NCBI GenBank assembly: GCA_040882255.1
Contig: JBBEBP010000027.1
Span: 1 to 64,000 of the forward strand
Length of the DNA: 64,000 bases
DNA from: PWQG01 sp040882255
Lineage (GTDB): Bacteria > Pseudomonadota > Gammaproteobacteria > Pseudomonadales > Pseudohongiellaceae
Direction: 5' to 3'
The notes under the pieces are model-generated. The model saw only the letters and a list, made by a program, of their open reading frames with translations, did not search any database and had not been told where the DNA came from. A program made the position numbers and the translations under genes. Below are positions 16,800 through 27,202 of this stretch, piece by piece; the first letter of the stretch is position 1, and the number at the start of each line of letters is the position of its first letter.

Positions 16800-18260
16800 A
16801 TGCTGTTTGTTGTCCGGTTTTTCCCCGAGATCATCATCAAAACAAGGCCCGTACGCAAGCGCTTTATCAAGATTCTGCGCCGCAATGTCCGTGCGTTGGT
16901 GACGCGTATTGACGAGAACGCCGATGTCCGGGGAGATTGGGACATTATGGAGGTGGAGACGTCAAGCGATGATCCGGCCATAAACGGCCGGGTATTCGAC
17001 TGTCTGTTGAGCACGCCCGGTATTGATACGGTGATGGAAGCCGACAGCTCCACGCTCGTCGATTTCGACGACATGTTGCAACGTGCCATCGCGATCCACT
17101 GTGACGCGTTGCGGGGACGCACCTTTGCGGTGCGCTGCAAGCGGCAGGGCCATCATGATTTCAACTCCGTGGATGTCGAGCGTCACGTGGGCGCGGGTCT
17201 GATCCGTGAGTGCGAGCCGGCCGGGGTCAGTTTGAAGGAGCCGGACGTGGAGGTGCGGCTGGAGATCCGCCGCAACACGCTGTACATGGTGCGCCGCCAT
17301 GCTCGCGGGCTGGGCGGTTACCCGCTTGGCACACAGGAGCCCGTGCTTTCGCTGATCTCCGGTGGCTTCGATTCGGCAGTGGCGACCTTCCAGTGCATTC
17401 GCCGCGGTCTGATGACCCACTATCTGTTCTTCAATCTGGGCGGGCGGGAGCACGAACTGGCCGTCAAGGAGGTGGCTGTCTATCTGTGGATGCGTTATGG
17501 CGCTTCGCAGCGGGTGCGGTTCATCACCGTTCCCTTCGAGGGCGTGGTCGAGGAGATTCTGACACAGGTGGACAACTCGCATATGGGCGTGGTGCTCAAG
17601 CGCATGATGATGCGGGCGGCTGACCAGGTTGCCGAATCCATGGACATCGATGCCCTGGTCACGGGAGAAAGCATCGCCCAGGTGTCCAGCCAGACCCTGC
17701 CCAACCTGGCATTGATTGATTCGGTGACCGACCGGCTGGTGCTGCGCCCATTGGCCACCACCAACAAGCAGGAGATCATCGACCAGGCGCGGCGCATTGG
17801 TACCGAGGAGTTCTCCCGGAACGTGCCCGAATACTGCGGCGTGATCTCGGTCAAGCCGACCACGAAGGCGCGCCGTCACCGGGTGGAGGCGGAAGAGTCA
17901 CGCATGGACATGGCCGTGCTGGACCGGGCCGTGGCCAATGCGGAGATCCAGCGTATCGACCGGGTGGTGGAGACGCTGGACGAGCAGACGGCGCAGCCGG
18001 ACGAGTTCAGTGACGTGCCACCCGAAGCCGTGGTGCTGGACATCCGGCACCCGGACGAGCAGGACCTGCAGCCCCTGATCGTGAACGGTACTACTGAGCT
18101 GCATTCCCTGCCGTTCTACCAGTTACGCACGCGATTCGCCGGGCTGGATCAGGACCGTCAGTACCTGCTGTACTGTGACAAAGGCATCATGAGCCGGCTG
18201 CAGGCTTCGCATCTGCGGGATGCCGGTTACACCAACGTCGCTGTATACCGTCCGGTGTGA
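16800..18260 (+). CDS. thiI: tRNA 4-thiouridine synthase ThiI with rhodanese domain
   Basis: This 486-residue protein matches E. coli ThiI in order and length: an N-terminal ferredoxin-like/THUMP region that binds tRNA, a PP-loop adenylation domain with SGGFDS, and a C-terminal rhodanese domain whose active cysteine lies in LLYCDKGIMSR. It makes 4-thiouridine at tRNA position 8 and can supply sulfur for thiazole synthesis. ATG at 16800 follows GAGG with five bases spacing; the open frame from 16770 begins inside an NtrC site and is not favoured. The gene diverges from glnA. Confidence 0.93.
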   Translation: MLFVVRFFPEIIIKTRPVRKRFIKILRRNVRALVTRIDENADVRGDWDIMEVETSSDDPAINGRVFDCLLSTPGIDTVMEADSSTLVDFDDMLQRAIAIHCDALRGRTFAVRCKRQGHHDFNSVDVERHVGAGLIRECEPAGVSLKEPDVEVRLEIRRNTLYMVRRHARGLGGYPLGTQEPVLSLISGGFDSAVATFQCIRRGLMTHYLFFNLGGREHELAVKEVAVYLWMRYGASQRVRFITVPFEGVVEEILTQVDNSHMGVVLKRMMMRAADQVAESMDIDALVTGESIAQVSSQTLPNLALIDSVTDRLVLRPLATTNKQEIIDQARRIGTEEFSRNVPEYCGVISVKPTTKARRHRVEAEESRMDMAVLDRAVANAEIQRIDRVVETLDEQTAQPDEFSDVPPEAVVLDIRHPDEQDLQPLIVNGTTELHSLPFYQLRTRFAGLDQDRQYLLYCDKGIMSRLQASHLRDAGYTNVAVYRPV

Positions 18261-18387
18261 TACAATTCTGCGCCATTTTGCCTGGTACCTTGCAGTACGC
18301 CTTGACGGCGTTCCCGGGTACCCGGATCCCTGTTCGTCCATGACATGACGTTGAGCGCCGGCTTACCGGCGGCTCCGGAGAAACCCT

Positions 18388-20211
<1,824 letters not shown>

Positions 20212-20246
20212 TCAGGCCGCTCTTCCGATGACGGCAGGAGGCAGGA

Positions 20247-20684
20247 ATGATTGCGTTGTTGCAGCGGGTCAGCCACGCACGGTTGCGAATTGATGGCGAG
20301 GAGTACAGCCGGATTGGCCCCGGCATCGTGATATTCCTGGGACTGGAGCGCGACGACGACGCCGGTGACGGGCGGCGTCTGCTGCAGCGCGTACTCGATT
20401 ACCGGATTTTTCCTGATGATGAGGGTCGGATGAACTGCAACGTCGCCGACGTCGAGGGGGAAATACTCCTGGTGTCACAGTTCACGCTGGCCGCTGATAC
20501 CCGCAGAGGTCTGCGGCCGGGGTTTTCCACCGCGATGCCGCCGGAGCCGGCCGAGGCGTTGTATGACGAGCTGGTGGAGTGGTTGCGGGGTGTGTATCCG
20601 AGGGTGGCCATGGGGCGGTTCGGGGCGCATATGAAGGTGGCCCTGGAGAATGACGGCCCCGTTACCTTCACACTTCGTACGTGA
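20247..20684 (+). CDS. dtd: D-aminoacyl-tRNA deacylase
   Basis: This 145-residue homodimeric enzyme hydrolyses D-amino acids from mischarged tRNA. The active-site segments SQFTLAADTRRGLRP and FGAHMKVALENDGPVT are intact and the length is standard. ATG at 20247 follows GGAGGCAGGA. It lies 35 bases after typA, probably in one operon, and is followed 15 bases later by palindromic element C1. Confidence 0.95.
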   Translation: MIALLQRVSHARLRIDGEEYSRIGPGIVIFLGLERDDDAGDGRRLLQRVLDYRIFPDDEGRMNCNVADVEGEILLVSQFTLAADTRRGLRPGFSTAMPPEPAEALYDELVEWLRGVYPRVAMGRFGAHMKVALENDGPVTFTLRT

Positions 20685-20699
20685 TCACCCTGTAGTGCC

Positions 20700-20819
20700 G
20701 AGTCTGTCGGGCGGGTAATCCCGCGCAGGAGACGCCCGTGAATCCATCCTTGGAGGGCTCGGCGCCCGCCGTCCATGGCGGTCGACGCTCCTGCGCGGGA
20801 CTACCCACCCGACAGGCTC
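20700..20819. repeat. palindromic element C1 (family C)
   Basis: A 120-bp element. Arms 20700-20731 and 20788-20819 pair at 29 of 32 positions, and all three differences allow G-T pairs. The 56-base centre (20732-20787) is, on the opposite strand, about 77% identical to the centre of C2 and the same length. An internal hairpin CCGCC/GGCGG corresponds to GCGCC/GGCGC in C2, a compensated change. It directly follows dtd. Confidence 0.85.
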
Positions 20820-20968
20820 TCTTTCGGTGGTTTCGTCTCAGGGCCGTTGTGGGGAAGGAAATCATGGTGTTAGTGGTGATTTCCAGGGCGCGGGCGCTGG
20901 GGTGAGTTCGTCTCCGTGGTCGTTCGGAATCGCGGACAAAGGTTTGAGGCGTTATTTTTCGATATAAC

Positions 20969-21003
20969 TATGCAAATCCTTGATTGAATGTTGGATTTGC
21001 ATA
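20969..21003. promoter_or_regulatory. AT-rich inverted repeat before the ATPase remnant
   Basis: TATGCAAATCC (20969-20979) and GGATTTGCATA (20993-21003) are perfect 11-base complements 13 bases apart, in the most AT-rich stretch of this gap. It looks like an operator or promoter region belonging to the fragmentary gene that follows. Confidence 0.45.
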
Positions 21004-21145
21004 CATAAAAGATGCCCATCTGTTACAACGGACTTTGAGTCAGACCGTCGAATCGTTGCTGGATCGGCACCCTGCGGTGGTGCTGACCGGTCTGCGGCAG
21101 GTCGGCAAAACCACGCTTGCCCTGGAGATCGGTGAGCGGCGTGAT
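20984..21145 (+). pseudogene. remnant of an AAA ATPase (DUF4143-type), N-terminal fragment
   Basis: The translated segment around 21020-21140 (RTLSQTVESLLDRHPAVVLTG, then RQVGKTTLALEIGERR) matches the N-terminus and Walker A of the large AAA/DUF4143 ATPase family, normally about 380-430 residues. Here similarity ends after about 40 residues, and the frame then runs through unrelated sequence and into element C2. The start would be TTG at 20984, with no clear ribosome site. I read it as a decayed, horizontally acquired gene. Confidence 0.6.
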
Positions 21146-21223
21146 TCCGTACAAGGGAGGCCGCATCAGTATCGACGATACCGCCCGCACTGGCTCGTGA
21201 TCGGGGCGGGCACCACGGACAGA

Positions 21224-21341
21224 GATCCAGCCGGGGAGAAGGTCGGCGAGGGAGCGTCGGGCGCCAGGGATGGCGCACGCCGAGGCCTACAGGGACGTAT
21301 CCACGGCCGTCTCCCGCGCCGACCTTCTCCCCGGCTGGATC
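21224..21341. repeat. palindromic element C2 (family C)
   Basis: A 118-bp element. Arms 21224-21254 and 21311-21341 pair at 30 of 31 positions, 25 of them contiguous. The 56-base centre holds the hairpin GCGCCAGGGATGGCGC. It lies 31 bases beyond the stop of tatC (minus strand). Read along tatC it has the same orientation as C1 read along dtd. Confidence 0.87.
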
Positions 21342-21372
21342 GGGCTACAAAGTGGACACTGAATCAACCGGG

Positions 21373-22155
21373 TCAGGGCTCCTGCTCCTCCTCGGCCTCC
21401 ATCTCCTCCTTCTTCCTGATGAAGACCTTGGACATGTAGATGCCCAGCTCGAACAGCAACCACATCGGAATCGCCAGCAAGGACTGTGTAAACGGGTCCG
21501 GCGGGGTCAGCAGCATCGAGATGACGAAACAGCCGACGATCACGTACGGCCGCTTCCCTTCCAGTGACTCCGGCTCGATCAGCCCCGACCAGATGCACAG
21601 GAACACCGCAATGGGAATCTCGAAAGCGAAACCGAATGCAAAGAACATTCTCAGTGCAAAGCTGAGGAAGCTGCTGATGTCCGGTGCCACCGAAATGTCC
21701 GCCGGTGCCACTGACACGAAAAAGCTGAACACGATGCCGAAAAGGATGTAGTAGGCAAATGCGATGCCTGCGTAGAACAGTACCACGCTGGACGCGAACA
21801 GCGGGATGGCGAGCTTCTTCTCGTTACGGTACAGCCCCGGTGCGATGAAGGCCCACATCTGGTAGAGAATCAGCGGTGCGGTCAGAAAAAGCGCTGCATA
21901 GAAGGTCAGCTTGAAAGGCGCGAAAAAAGGTGACGTGGGATCGATCGCTATCATGCTGGTGTTGTCGGGCAGAACGTCTACCAGCGGCCGGGCCACGAAT
22001 GTGTAGATATCATTGGCGAAATAGACCAGGCCCAGGAAAACGATCAGCAGCGCGGCGACGCACTTGATCAGCCGGTTGCGCAGCTCGATCAGGTGGTCGA
22101 CCAACGTCTGCTCCTTGTACTCGTCACGTCCCAGTGGCTCAGGCTTTGTCGTCAT
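21373..22155 (-). CDS. tatC: Sec-independent protein translocase TatC
   Basis: This 260-residue polytopic inner-membrane protein has six predicted helices. The conserved N-terminal segment TLVDHLIELRNRLIK and ALRMFFAFGFAFEIPI place it as the twin-arginine signal receptor of the Tat complex. The start lies inside the end of tatB (17-base overlap), so the two are co-translated. It is last in tatABC and followed by element C2. Confidence 0.95.
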   Translation of the reverse strand: MTTKPEPLGRDEYKEQTLVDHLIELRNRLIKCVAALLIVFLGLVYFANDIYTFVARPLVDVLPDNTSMIAIDPTSPFFAPFKLTFYAALFLTAPLILYQMWAFIAPGLYRNEKKLAIPLFASSVVLFYAGIAFAYYILFGIVFSFFVSVAPADISVAPDISSFLSFALRMFFAFGFAFEIPIAVFLCIWSGLIEPESLEGKRPYVIVGCFVISMLLTPPDPFTQSLLAIPMWLLFELGIYMSKVFIRKKEEMEAEEEQEP

Positions 22156-22678
22156 CGTCCTTCCCGGCCTTGAACTTCCTGCCCTGCACAGTGATCACCT
22201 TGTCGGGCGGGTTGTTGTAGAAATCGGTCACCGGCTTATTCTCTTGTTCTGTTTCCTCTGGCCGCTGCTCTTTCCCGTCATCTGCATCCTGATCGCCGGA
22301 GTCTGCCACGTCCGATTCGGTACGCGGTGTCTCCGGGGACTCCTCGCCGGACTTCTTGCCATCCGTTTTTCCGTCGAGTCCGTGCCGGACGTCCTTTTCG
22401 AGATTCGAGAAAGATTCTTTCGTGTCCCGGGTCAACCGGCTGGCCTTTTCCTTCGCTTCGTCCAGGTCGGCCATAATGGATTCGTTATGCAGCTGACGCC
22501 GGATGTCATCGGCATCGATCTCGCGTTCGATTTCCGCCCGCACCTTGTTGAAACTGCGCCGGGCACGGCCAATCCACAGGGCGGCGGTGCGCACGGCCTG
22601 GGGCAGTTTCTCGGGACCAAGGACCAGCAGAGCAACAATGCTGATCAGCAGGAGCTCCATGAAGCCAATATTGGGCAT
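22139..22678 (-). CDS. tatB: Sec-independent protein translocase TatB
   Basis: This 179-residue protein has one N-terminal membrane helix (GFMELLLISIVALLVLGPEKLP), the characteristic Glu and the hinge GPEKLP, then an amphipathic helix and a long charged, acidic tail. The terminal DDDDKA tail and the Glu/Asp-rich region are longer than in E. coli. It partners TatC in binding Tat signal peptides. Confidence 0.94.
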   Translation of the reverse strand: MPNIGFMELLLISIVALLVLGPEKLPQAVRTAALWIGRARRSFNKVRAEIEREIDADDIRRQLHNESIMADLDEAKEKASRLTRDTKESFSNLEKDVRHGLDGKTDGKKSGEESPETPRTESDVADSGDQDADDGKEQRPEETEQENKPVTDFYNNPPDKVITVQGRKFKAGKDDDDKA

Positions 22679-22699
22679 ATCGGAATCCGTGCCGGACGA

Positions 22700-22972
22700 T
22701 TATTGTTCGTCGGCGTCTCTGGTGGTGCGTGCGTTTACGGTACTGGAGGCGTCCCGCTTCTTGTCCTCAGCTTCGCGGCTGAGCTGATCGGGGTCCTCTT
22801 TCTGTTCGCTCTGTTCGCTGTCCTCGTCATCGTCCTTGATGGCTTTCTTGAAGCCTTTCAGCGCGCCACCAAGATCGGAGCCGAGAGAGCGCAGCTTCTT
22901 CGTGCCGAACAGCAGCACGATGATGAGCGCGATAATGAGTAATTGCCAGATACTGATGCCACCGATACCCAT
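22700..22972 (-). CDS. tatA: Sec-independent protein translocase TatA
   Basis: This 90-residue pore-forming subunit has a membrane helix ISIWQLLIIALIIVLLFGTKKLR with the FGTKKL hinge, the amphipathic helix GSDLGGALKGFKKAI, and an acidic C-terminus. It is first in tatABC and 21 bases after hisE. Confidence 0.95.
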   Translation of the reverse strand: MGIGGISIWQLLIIALIIVLLFGTKKLRSLGSDLGGALKGFKKAIKDDDEDSEQSEQKEDPDQLSREAEDKKRDASSTVNARTTRDADEQ

Positions 22973-22993
22973 GGTTGCCTCCGGGGGATGTCG

Positions 22994-23329
22994 TCATTGA
23001 GTCTTTGGCCTGGCGGCTTTTTCCGCGAGGCCGGACATGTTAAAGCGCTTTTGCAGTTCTTCCAATACCTGTTCCGGGCCAAGGTCCAGATGGCTGAGCA
23101 TGACCAGACTGTGGAACCAGAGATCAGCGGTTTCACTGATCAGGGCCTGACGATCTCCGCCCTGCTCGGTGTCACGGGCAGCGAGGATGGTTTCCACAGC
23201 TTCCTCGCCGACTTTCTCCAGAATCTTGTTCAATCCCTTGTGATGCAGACTGGCCACGTAGGAGTCAGCCGGATCGGCGTTCTTGCGCTGTTCCAGTGTC
23301 TCGGCCAGTTGCAGCAGTATGGTATCCAT
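22994..23329 (-). CDS. hisE: phosphoribosyl-ATP pyrophosphatase HisE
   Basis: This 111-residue all-alpha NTP pyrophosphohydrolase has KILEKVGEEAVETILAA and SETADLWFHSLVML, the Glu/Asp residues that bind magnesium. It carries out the second step of histidine synthesis. It is separate from hisI, which lies 29 bases upstream, whereas in E. coli the two are fused. Confidence 0.94.
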   Translation of the reverse strand: MDTILLQLAETLEQRKNADPADSYVASLHHKGLNKILEKVGEEAVETILAARDTEQGGDRQALISETADLWFHSLVMLSHLDLGPEQVLEELQKRFNMSGLAEKAARPKTQ

Positions 23330-23358
23330 TGTTCAGACTCTCAATCCCGGTCCCAATC

Positions 23359-23775
23359 TCAATCTCTTTTCTTGCTGTACATCGCGTCCGGCGACTTCAG
23401 TACCGGATCGACCGTCTGCCAGTGGCCGCCGGCCAGCCGGCGGTAGAAGCAGCTCTCCCGGCCGGTGTGGCAGGCGATGCCGCCGATCTGCTCCACCTGA
23501 TAGATGACGGTGTCGCCGTCGCAGTCCAGGTGGACATCCAGCAGTTTCTGTACATTGCCGGACTCCTCGCCCTTGCGCCACAACTTCTGCCGGGAGCGCG
23601 ACCAGTACACGGCGCGTCCTTCCTGTACCGCCAGGGCCAGGGCGTCGCGATTGATCCAGGCGAGAGTAAGTATTCGCTTGCTGGCCGCGTCCTGTGTCAC
23701 AACAGGAACCAGTCCATCACCATTCCATTGTACCTCATCCAGCCATTCAGTGTTCTGCATTGTCGGTTCCGTCAT
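23359..23775 (-). CDS. hisI: phosphoribosyl-AMP cyclohydrolase HisI
   Basis: This zinc enzyme opens the purine ring in the third step of histidine synthesis. Motifs WNGDGLVPVVTQD, GRAVYWSRSRQKLWRKGEES and the metal-binding cysteines in LDVHLDCDGDTV and GIACHTGRESCFYR are present. The start is uncertain: ATG at 23775 is given, ATG at 23760 is equally possible, and TTG at 23796 would lengthen it; none has a strong ribosome site. It follows ubiB in the same transcript. Confidence 0.92.
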   Translation of the reverse strand: MTEPTMQNTEWLDEVQWNGDGLVPVVTQDAASKRILTLAWINRDALALAVQEGRAVYWSRSRQKLWRKGEESGNVQKLLDVHLDCDGDTVIYQVEQIGGIACHTGRESCFYRRLAGGHWQTVDPVLKSPDAMYSKKRD

Positions 23776-23808
23776 TGTTGATGTTGTGTCACGCAAAGCC
23801 TGACGGCG

Positions 23809-25449
23809 TCAGTCTCTCACAGCCAGGAAGTACAGGCCCAGCAGGCCGGCAATCAGGCTGGTCAGGGGAACCGGCGCCAGCGTCTCGGCCGCAGCCGGGT
23901 GCGCCAGCAGTCCGGCACCGGCCAGCAGCACCAGGCCGATGCGGCGGGACTGACGCCGGCGGCGGGCCGCTTCCCGGCGCTGCTGCTGCGCGCTGCGTTG
24001 CAGGGTGTCATTCAGGGCCTGCAGGCGCTGTGGCTGCTGCAGGCTGTCGATGGCCATCTGGGGCAACTGCGGGAACTGTTCGATCCAGTCCGGCACGTTC
24101 TCACGCAGGGCCCGGAACAGGTATCCGGGTTCCATGCGGCGGCGGTTCCAGCGCTCCAGGAAGGGCAGCGCGGTCTGCCACAGGTCGAGTTCGGGATAGA
24201 GTTGGCGGCCCAGCCCCTCCACGTTGAGCAGGGTCTTCTGCAGCAGCACCAGCGAAGGCTGCACTTCCATGTTGAAACGTCCGGCGGTACGGAACAGTTG
24301 TACCAGCAGGTAGCCGAAGGAGATGTCTTTCAGCGGTTTCTCGAAGATCGGCTCGCAGACCGTGCGCATGGCGCTTTCGAAAGCGTGTATGGGCGTCTCC
24401 GGTGGCACCCAGCCGCATTCCACGTGCAGTTCGGCCACCTTGCGGTAGTCGCGCTTGAAGATGGCGAGCAGGTTGCGGGCCAGGTACTGCTGGTCCGCCC
24501 GGCTCAGTGAGCCGATGATGGCGCAGTCGATGGCGATGTAGCGAGGATCGGTGGTACGCGCGGGATCGACGAAGATGTTGCCGGGGTGCATGTCGGCGTG
24601 GAAGAAGCTGTGTTCGAACACCTGGGTGAAGAAGATTTCCACACCGGTTTCCGCGAGCTTTTTCAGGTCGATGCCGCGTCTCTGCAACTCGCGGATATTG
24701 GACACCGGAATGCCGTGGATGCGCTCCATGACCAGCATCCCGTCACGGGAGACGTCCCAGTATACCCGGGGCACATAGAGCTGTGTGGAGTCCTCGAAGT
24801 TGCGGCGTAACTGGGTCGTGTTGGCGCCCTCGGCCAGCAGGTTGAGCTCGTTGAAGATCACGTTCTCGTAGTCGGATACGACTTCGCGTGGCCGCAGGCG
24901 CCGGCCATGAGGCACGTAGCGTTCCACGAAACGTGCCACCGCGTGCAGCAGGCGCACGTCATCCCGGATGACACGCTCGATACCGGGGCGCAGTACCTTG
25001 ATGACGATTTCGTCACCATTCTTCATCACGGCGGCGTGGACCTGGGCCACGGAGGCGGAGGCCAGGGGCTCGGGGTCCAGGCTGCTGAAGAATTCGTGCC
25101 AGGGCTGGCCCAGGCTGCGCTCGACCAGCTCGTGAATGGTGGGGGACTGAAAGCCGGGTACGCGGTCCTGCAGACCCTGCAGGGCATCGGCGATGTCCAC
25201 CGGCAGGAAGTCACGGCGGGTGGACAGTAGCTGCCCGAATTTGATGTAGATGGGGCCCAGCTCTTCCAGGGCGGCGCGCAACCGCACGGCGGCCGATTCG
25301 CGGCGCAGCGGGTGTCCGGTCCAGGGCAATCCGCCCAGTGCGACCAGCGGTACCAGCAGGCGGGCCGGACCCTGGATGCCGGTGATCTGGTCCAGGCGGT
25401 ATTTGGCGATCACCGCGAGAATTTTCAGCAGTCGGGGCAGATGGGACAC
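23809..25449 (-). CDS. ubiB: ubiquinone biosynthesis accessory kinase-like protein UbiB
   Basis: This 546-residue atypical kinase-like ATPase supports coenzyme Q synthesis. Family motifs are ELGPIYIKFGQLLSTRRD (the KxGQ loop), PLASASVAQVHAA (Ala-rich loop), FFHADMHPGNIF and IAIDCAIIG. The C-terminus has two membrane helices. The GTG start at 25449 gives exactly the E. coli length, follows AAGG, and avoids overlapping the upstream bufC-like gene; the frame extends to 25521. Normally it follows ubiE-ubiJ directly, but here three bufferin-type genes intervene. Confidence 0.93.
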   Translation of the reverse strand: MSHLPRLLKILAVIAKYRLDQITGIQGPARLLVPLVALGGLPWTGHPLRRESAAVRLRAALEELGPIYIKFGQLLSTRRDFLPVDIADALQGLQDRVPGFQSPTIHELVERSLGQPWHEFFSSLDPEPLASASVAQVHAAVMKNGDEIVIKVLRPGIERVIRDDVRLLHAVARFVERYVPHGRRLRPREVVSDYENVIFNELNLLAEGANTTQLRRNFEDSTQLYVPRVYWDVSRDGMLVMERIHGIPVSNIRELQRRGIDLKKLAETGVEIFFTQVFEHSFFHADMHPGNIFVDPARTTDPRYIAIDCAIIGSLSRADQQYLARNLLAIFKRDYRKVAELHVECGWVPPETPIHAFESAMRTVCEPIFEKPLKDISFGYLLVQLFRTAGRFNMEVQPSLVLLQKTLLNVEGLGRQLYPELDLWQTALPFLERWNRRRMEPGYLFRALRENVPDWIEQFPQLPQMAIDSLQQPQRLQALNDTLQRSAQQQRREAARRRRQSRRIGLVLLAGAGLLAHPAAAETLAPVPLTSLIAGLLGLYFLAVRD

Positions 25450-25517
25450 TGTATGGGCCTTGCAGCAGGGCGGAGTCGGTACCGGGCGCGTCGCGGCGCA
25501 GGCAAGGAAAGATAGCA

Positions 25518-26336
25518 TCAATCCCGGCTGGCCAACAACTCCCAGTCGATGGCCTGTATCAGCAGTGCCAGGCTCAGGGTGGGAATGTCACGGTCCGGGT
25601 ACTGCTCGGCCAGGTGTTGGCAGAGAGCGGCGAAATCCTCGCCGTTAGCGATACCCAGCAGAAACACGGTCATGGGGCCGGTCAGGCGCCGCAGTTGCAT
25701 GGTCTGGTCCTGGCGGTGGATGAGAAACCACTGCGGTGATTCCAGCCGGTCGACGCCGAACGGTGCGCTGCCGGGCCGCTGTTCCGGGTCGCTGAAATGC
25801 CCGCGCAGCTTCTCCCAGTAGCCGGGCAGATCGAATTTGCTGTGCATCAGGGTCCAGTCGCCCCGCGCCGGCCAGCGTGTGGCGGGCCATTGATCGGGTG
25901 GCAGGGCCTGCAGCTGCTCGCGCGTCATGGCCGGTTCGTCCGGCGCCTCGAACAGGGTGATGAAATGGTTCTCCAGCACGGCGATGTCATGCAGGGCGGG
26001 CAGGCGCCGGTAGTCCGGGTCGGCCGCCAGGAAATCGGAAACAGCGCGGCCGATGGTACTGACCGGCCCCGGCTCGGGAGGGTGCTGTTGGAAGTAGTCC
26101 AGCCACAGACGGTGGAAGGTATCGGTATCCAGGGTGCGGTACATCACCGGGTAGAGTTGCTCCGCGAAATGCAGCAGCCGTTGGTGGTAGGCATTGTGAT
26201 AGATGTTCAGCGCCGCCCGGCGGCTGATGCGGCTGTGCGCTGCCATATGGCAGGCCCGCTGTTCCTCATCGGCGTCCGGTGGCTCCGTCTGGCGGATCTG
26301 TTCCCAGAACCAACGCTGTTCCTCCCGCCAGCTCAT
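25518..26336 (-). CDS. bufC: HvfC/BufC-type (DUF2063) partner of the MNIO enzyme
   Basis: This 272-residue protein has the DUF2063 N-terminal domain (RRAALNIYHNAYHQRLLHFA; YPVMYRTLD) and a C-terminal domain typical of genes next to DUF692 enzymes. In studied clusters this partner recruits the precursor to the MNIO enzyme. ATG at 26336 overlaps the stop of the upstream DUF692 gene (ATGA), so the two are co-translated. It ends 68 bases before ubiB begins. Confidence 0.85.
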   Translation of the reverse strand: MSWREEQRWFWEQIRQTEPPDADEEQRACHMAAHSRISRRAALNIYHNAYHQRLLHFAEQLYPVMYRTLDTDTFHRLWLDYFQQHPPEPGPVSTIGRAVSDFLAADPDYRRLPALHDIAVLENHFITLFEAPDEPAMTREQLQALPPDQWPATRWPARGDWTLMHSKFDLPGYWEKLRGHFSDPEQRPGSAPFGVDRLESPQWFLIHRQDQTMQLRRLTGPMTVFLLGIANGEDFAALCQHLAEQYPDRDIPTLSLALLIQAIDWELLASRD

Positions 26337-27184
26337 GCTCTGTCGCCGGTGCCCCGGTGGGCCTCATCCAGCGCCGACTGCTGCATGGCGCGCGCTTGTT
26401 GCAGTTCAGCCTCCAGTACCGGGAAGGGCGGGATGTCATCATCGCGCTCCAGCAACGTGGGCACGGCGCCGAAGCGGGTACAGGCGTGGCGGTACAGAGC
26501 CCAGACCGGGTCGGCGACCGGGTGGTCGTGGGTATCAATGATATGATCGCCCTTGTGTGTGTGCCCGGCCAGGTGAAACTGGCGCACAGAGTCCGGGTCA
26601 AGCGTGTCGACATAGGCCTGCGGGTCGAACCCCAGGTTGAAGCCGCTGACGTGGACATTGTTGACATCCAGCAACAGGCCGCAACCGGTGCGTCGTGTCA
26701 GGGCATTGATAAATTCCGCTTCCCCGAGCGTGGCGCTGTCGAACTGCAGGTAGATAGAGGGGTTTTCCAGCAGAATGGGGCGGTTCAGATACTCCTGGAT
26801 GCGCTCGACGCGTTCACTGACGAGGGCCAGGGTTTCTTCGCTGTAGGCAATCGGCAGCAGGTCATGCGAGGTGTGACCGTCCAGACCGGTCCAGCACAGG
26901 TGGTCGGAGACCGCCACCGGCTCGATGTCTTCGATCAGGGCTTTCAGGCGATCCAGGTATCCGGTATCCATCGGCTCATCGGCGCCGACATTAAAGGACA
27001 GGCCGTGCAGGACGATCGGGTAGTGGTCGCGGACCCGGCGCAGGATGTCGCGCGGTCGCCCGCCCGGTGCCAGGAAATTCTCTGTGATGACCTCGAACCA
27101 GTCCACGGCGGGGCGCTGTTCCAGTACATGCTGGTAGTGCGGCCGCCGCAGTCCGAGTCCGAAGCCCTTGTGCGCGTCAGGCAT
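26333..27184 (-). CDS. bufB: multinuclear non-heme iron oxidase (DUF692), BufB-type RiPP maturase
   Basis: This 283-residue TIM-barrel protein is of the DUF692/MNIO family. Likely metal ligands lie in VLHGLSFNVG, VSDHLCWTG, LLENPS, LLLDVNNVHVS and QFHLAGHTH. The family oxidises cysteines in precursor peptides (bufferins, methanobactin-like products). The order precursor-MNIO-DUF2063 with 18 and -4 base spacings matches bufferin operons, whose products bind copper. The actual modification and metal here are inferred. Confidence 0.88.
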   Translation of the reverse strand: MPDAHKGFGLGLRRPHYQHVLEQRPAVDWFEVITENFLAPGGRPRDILRRVRDHYPIVLHGLSFNVGADEPMDTGYLDRLKALIEDIEPVAVSDHLCWTGLDGHTSHDLLPIAYSEETLALVSERVERIQEYLNRPILLENPSIYLQFDSATLGEAEFINALTRRTGCGLLLDVNNVHVSGFNLGFDPQAYVDTLDPDSVRQFHLAGHTHKGDHIIDTHDHPVADPVWALYRHACTRFGAVPTLLERDDDIPPFPVLEAELQQARAMQQSALDEAHRGTGDRA

Positions 27185-27202
27185 GTTCCGCCCGTGATGA
27201 CA

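Noticed and set aside
20984..21439. 151-codon frame as an intact gene
   Set aside because: Only about 40 residues resemble an ATPase; the rest runs through palindromic element C2 and into antisense tatC.
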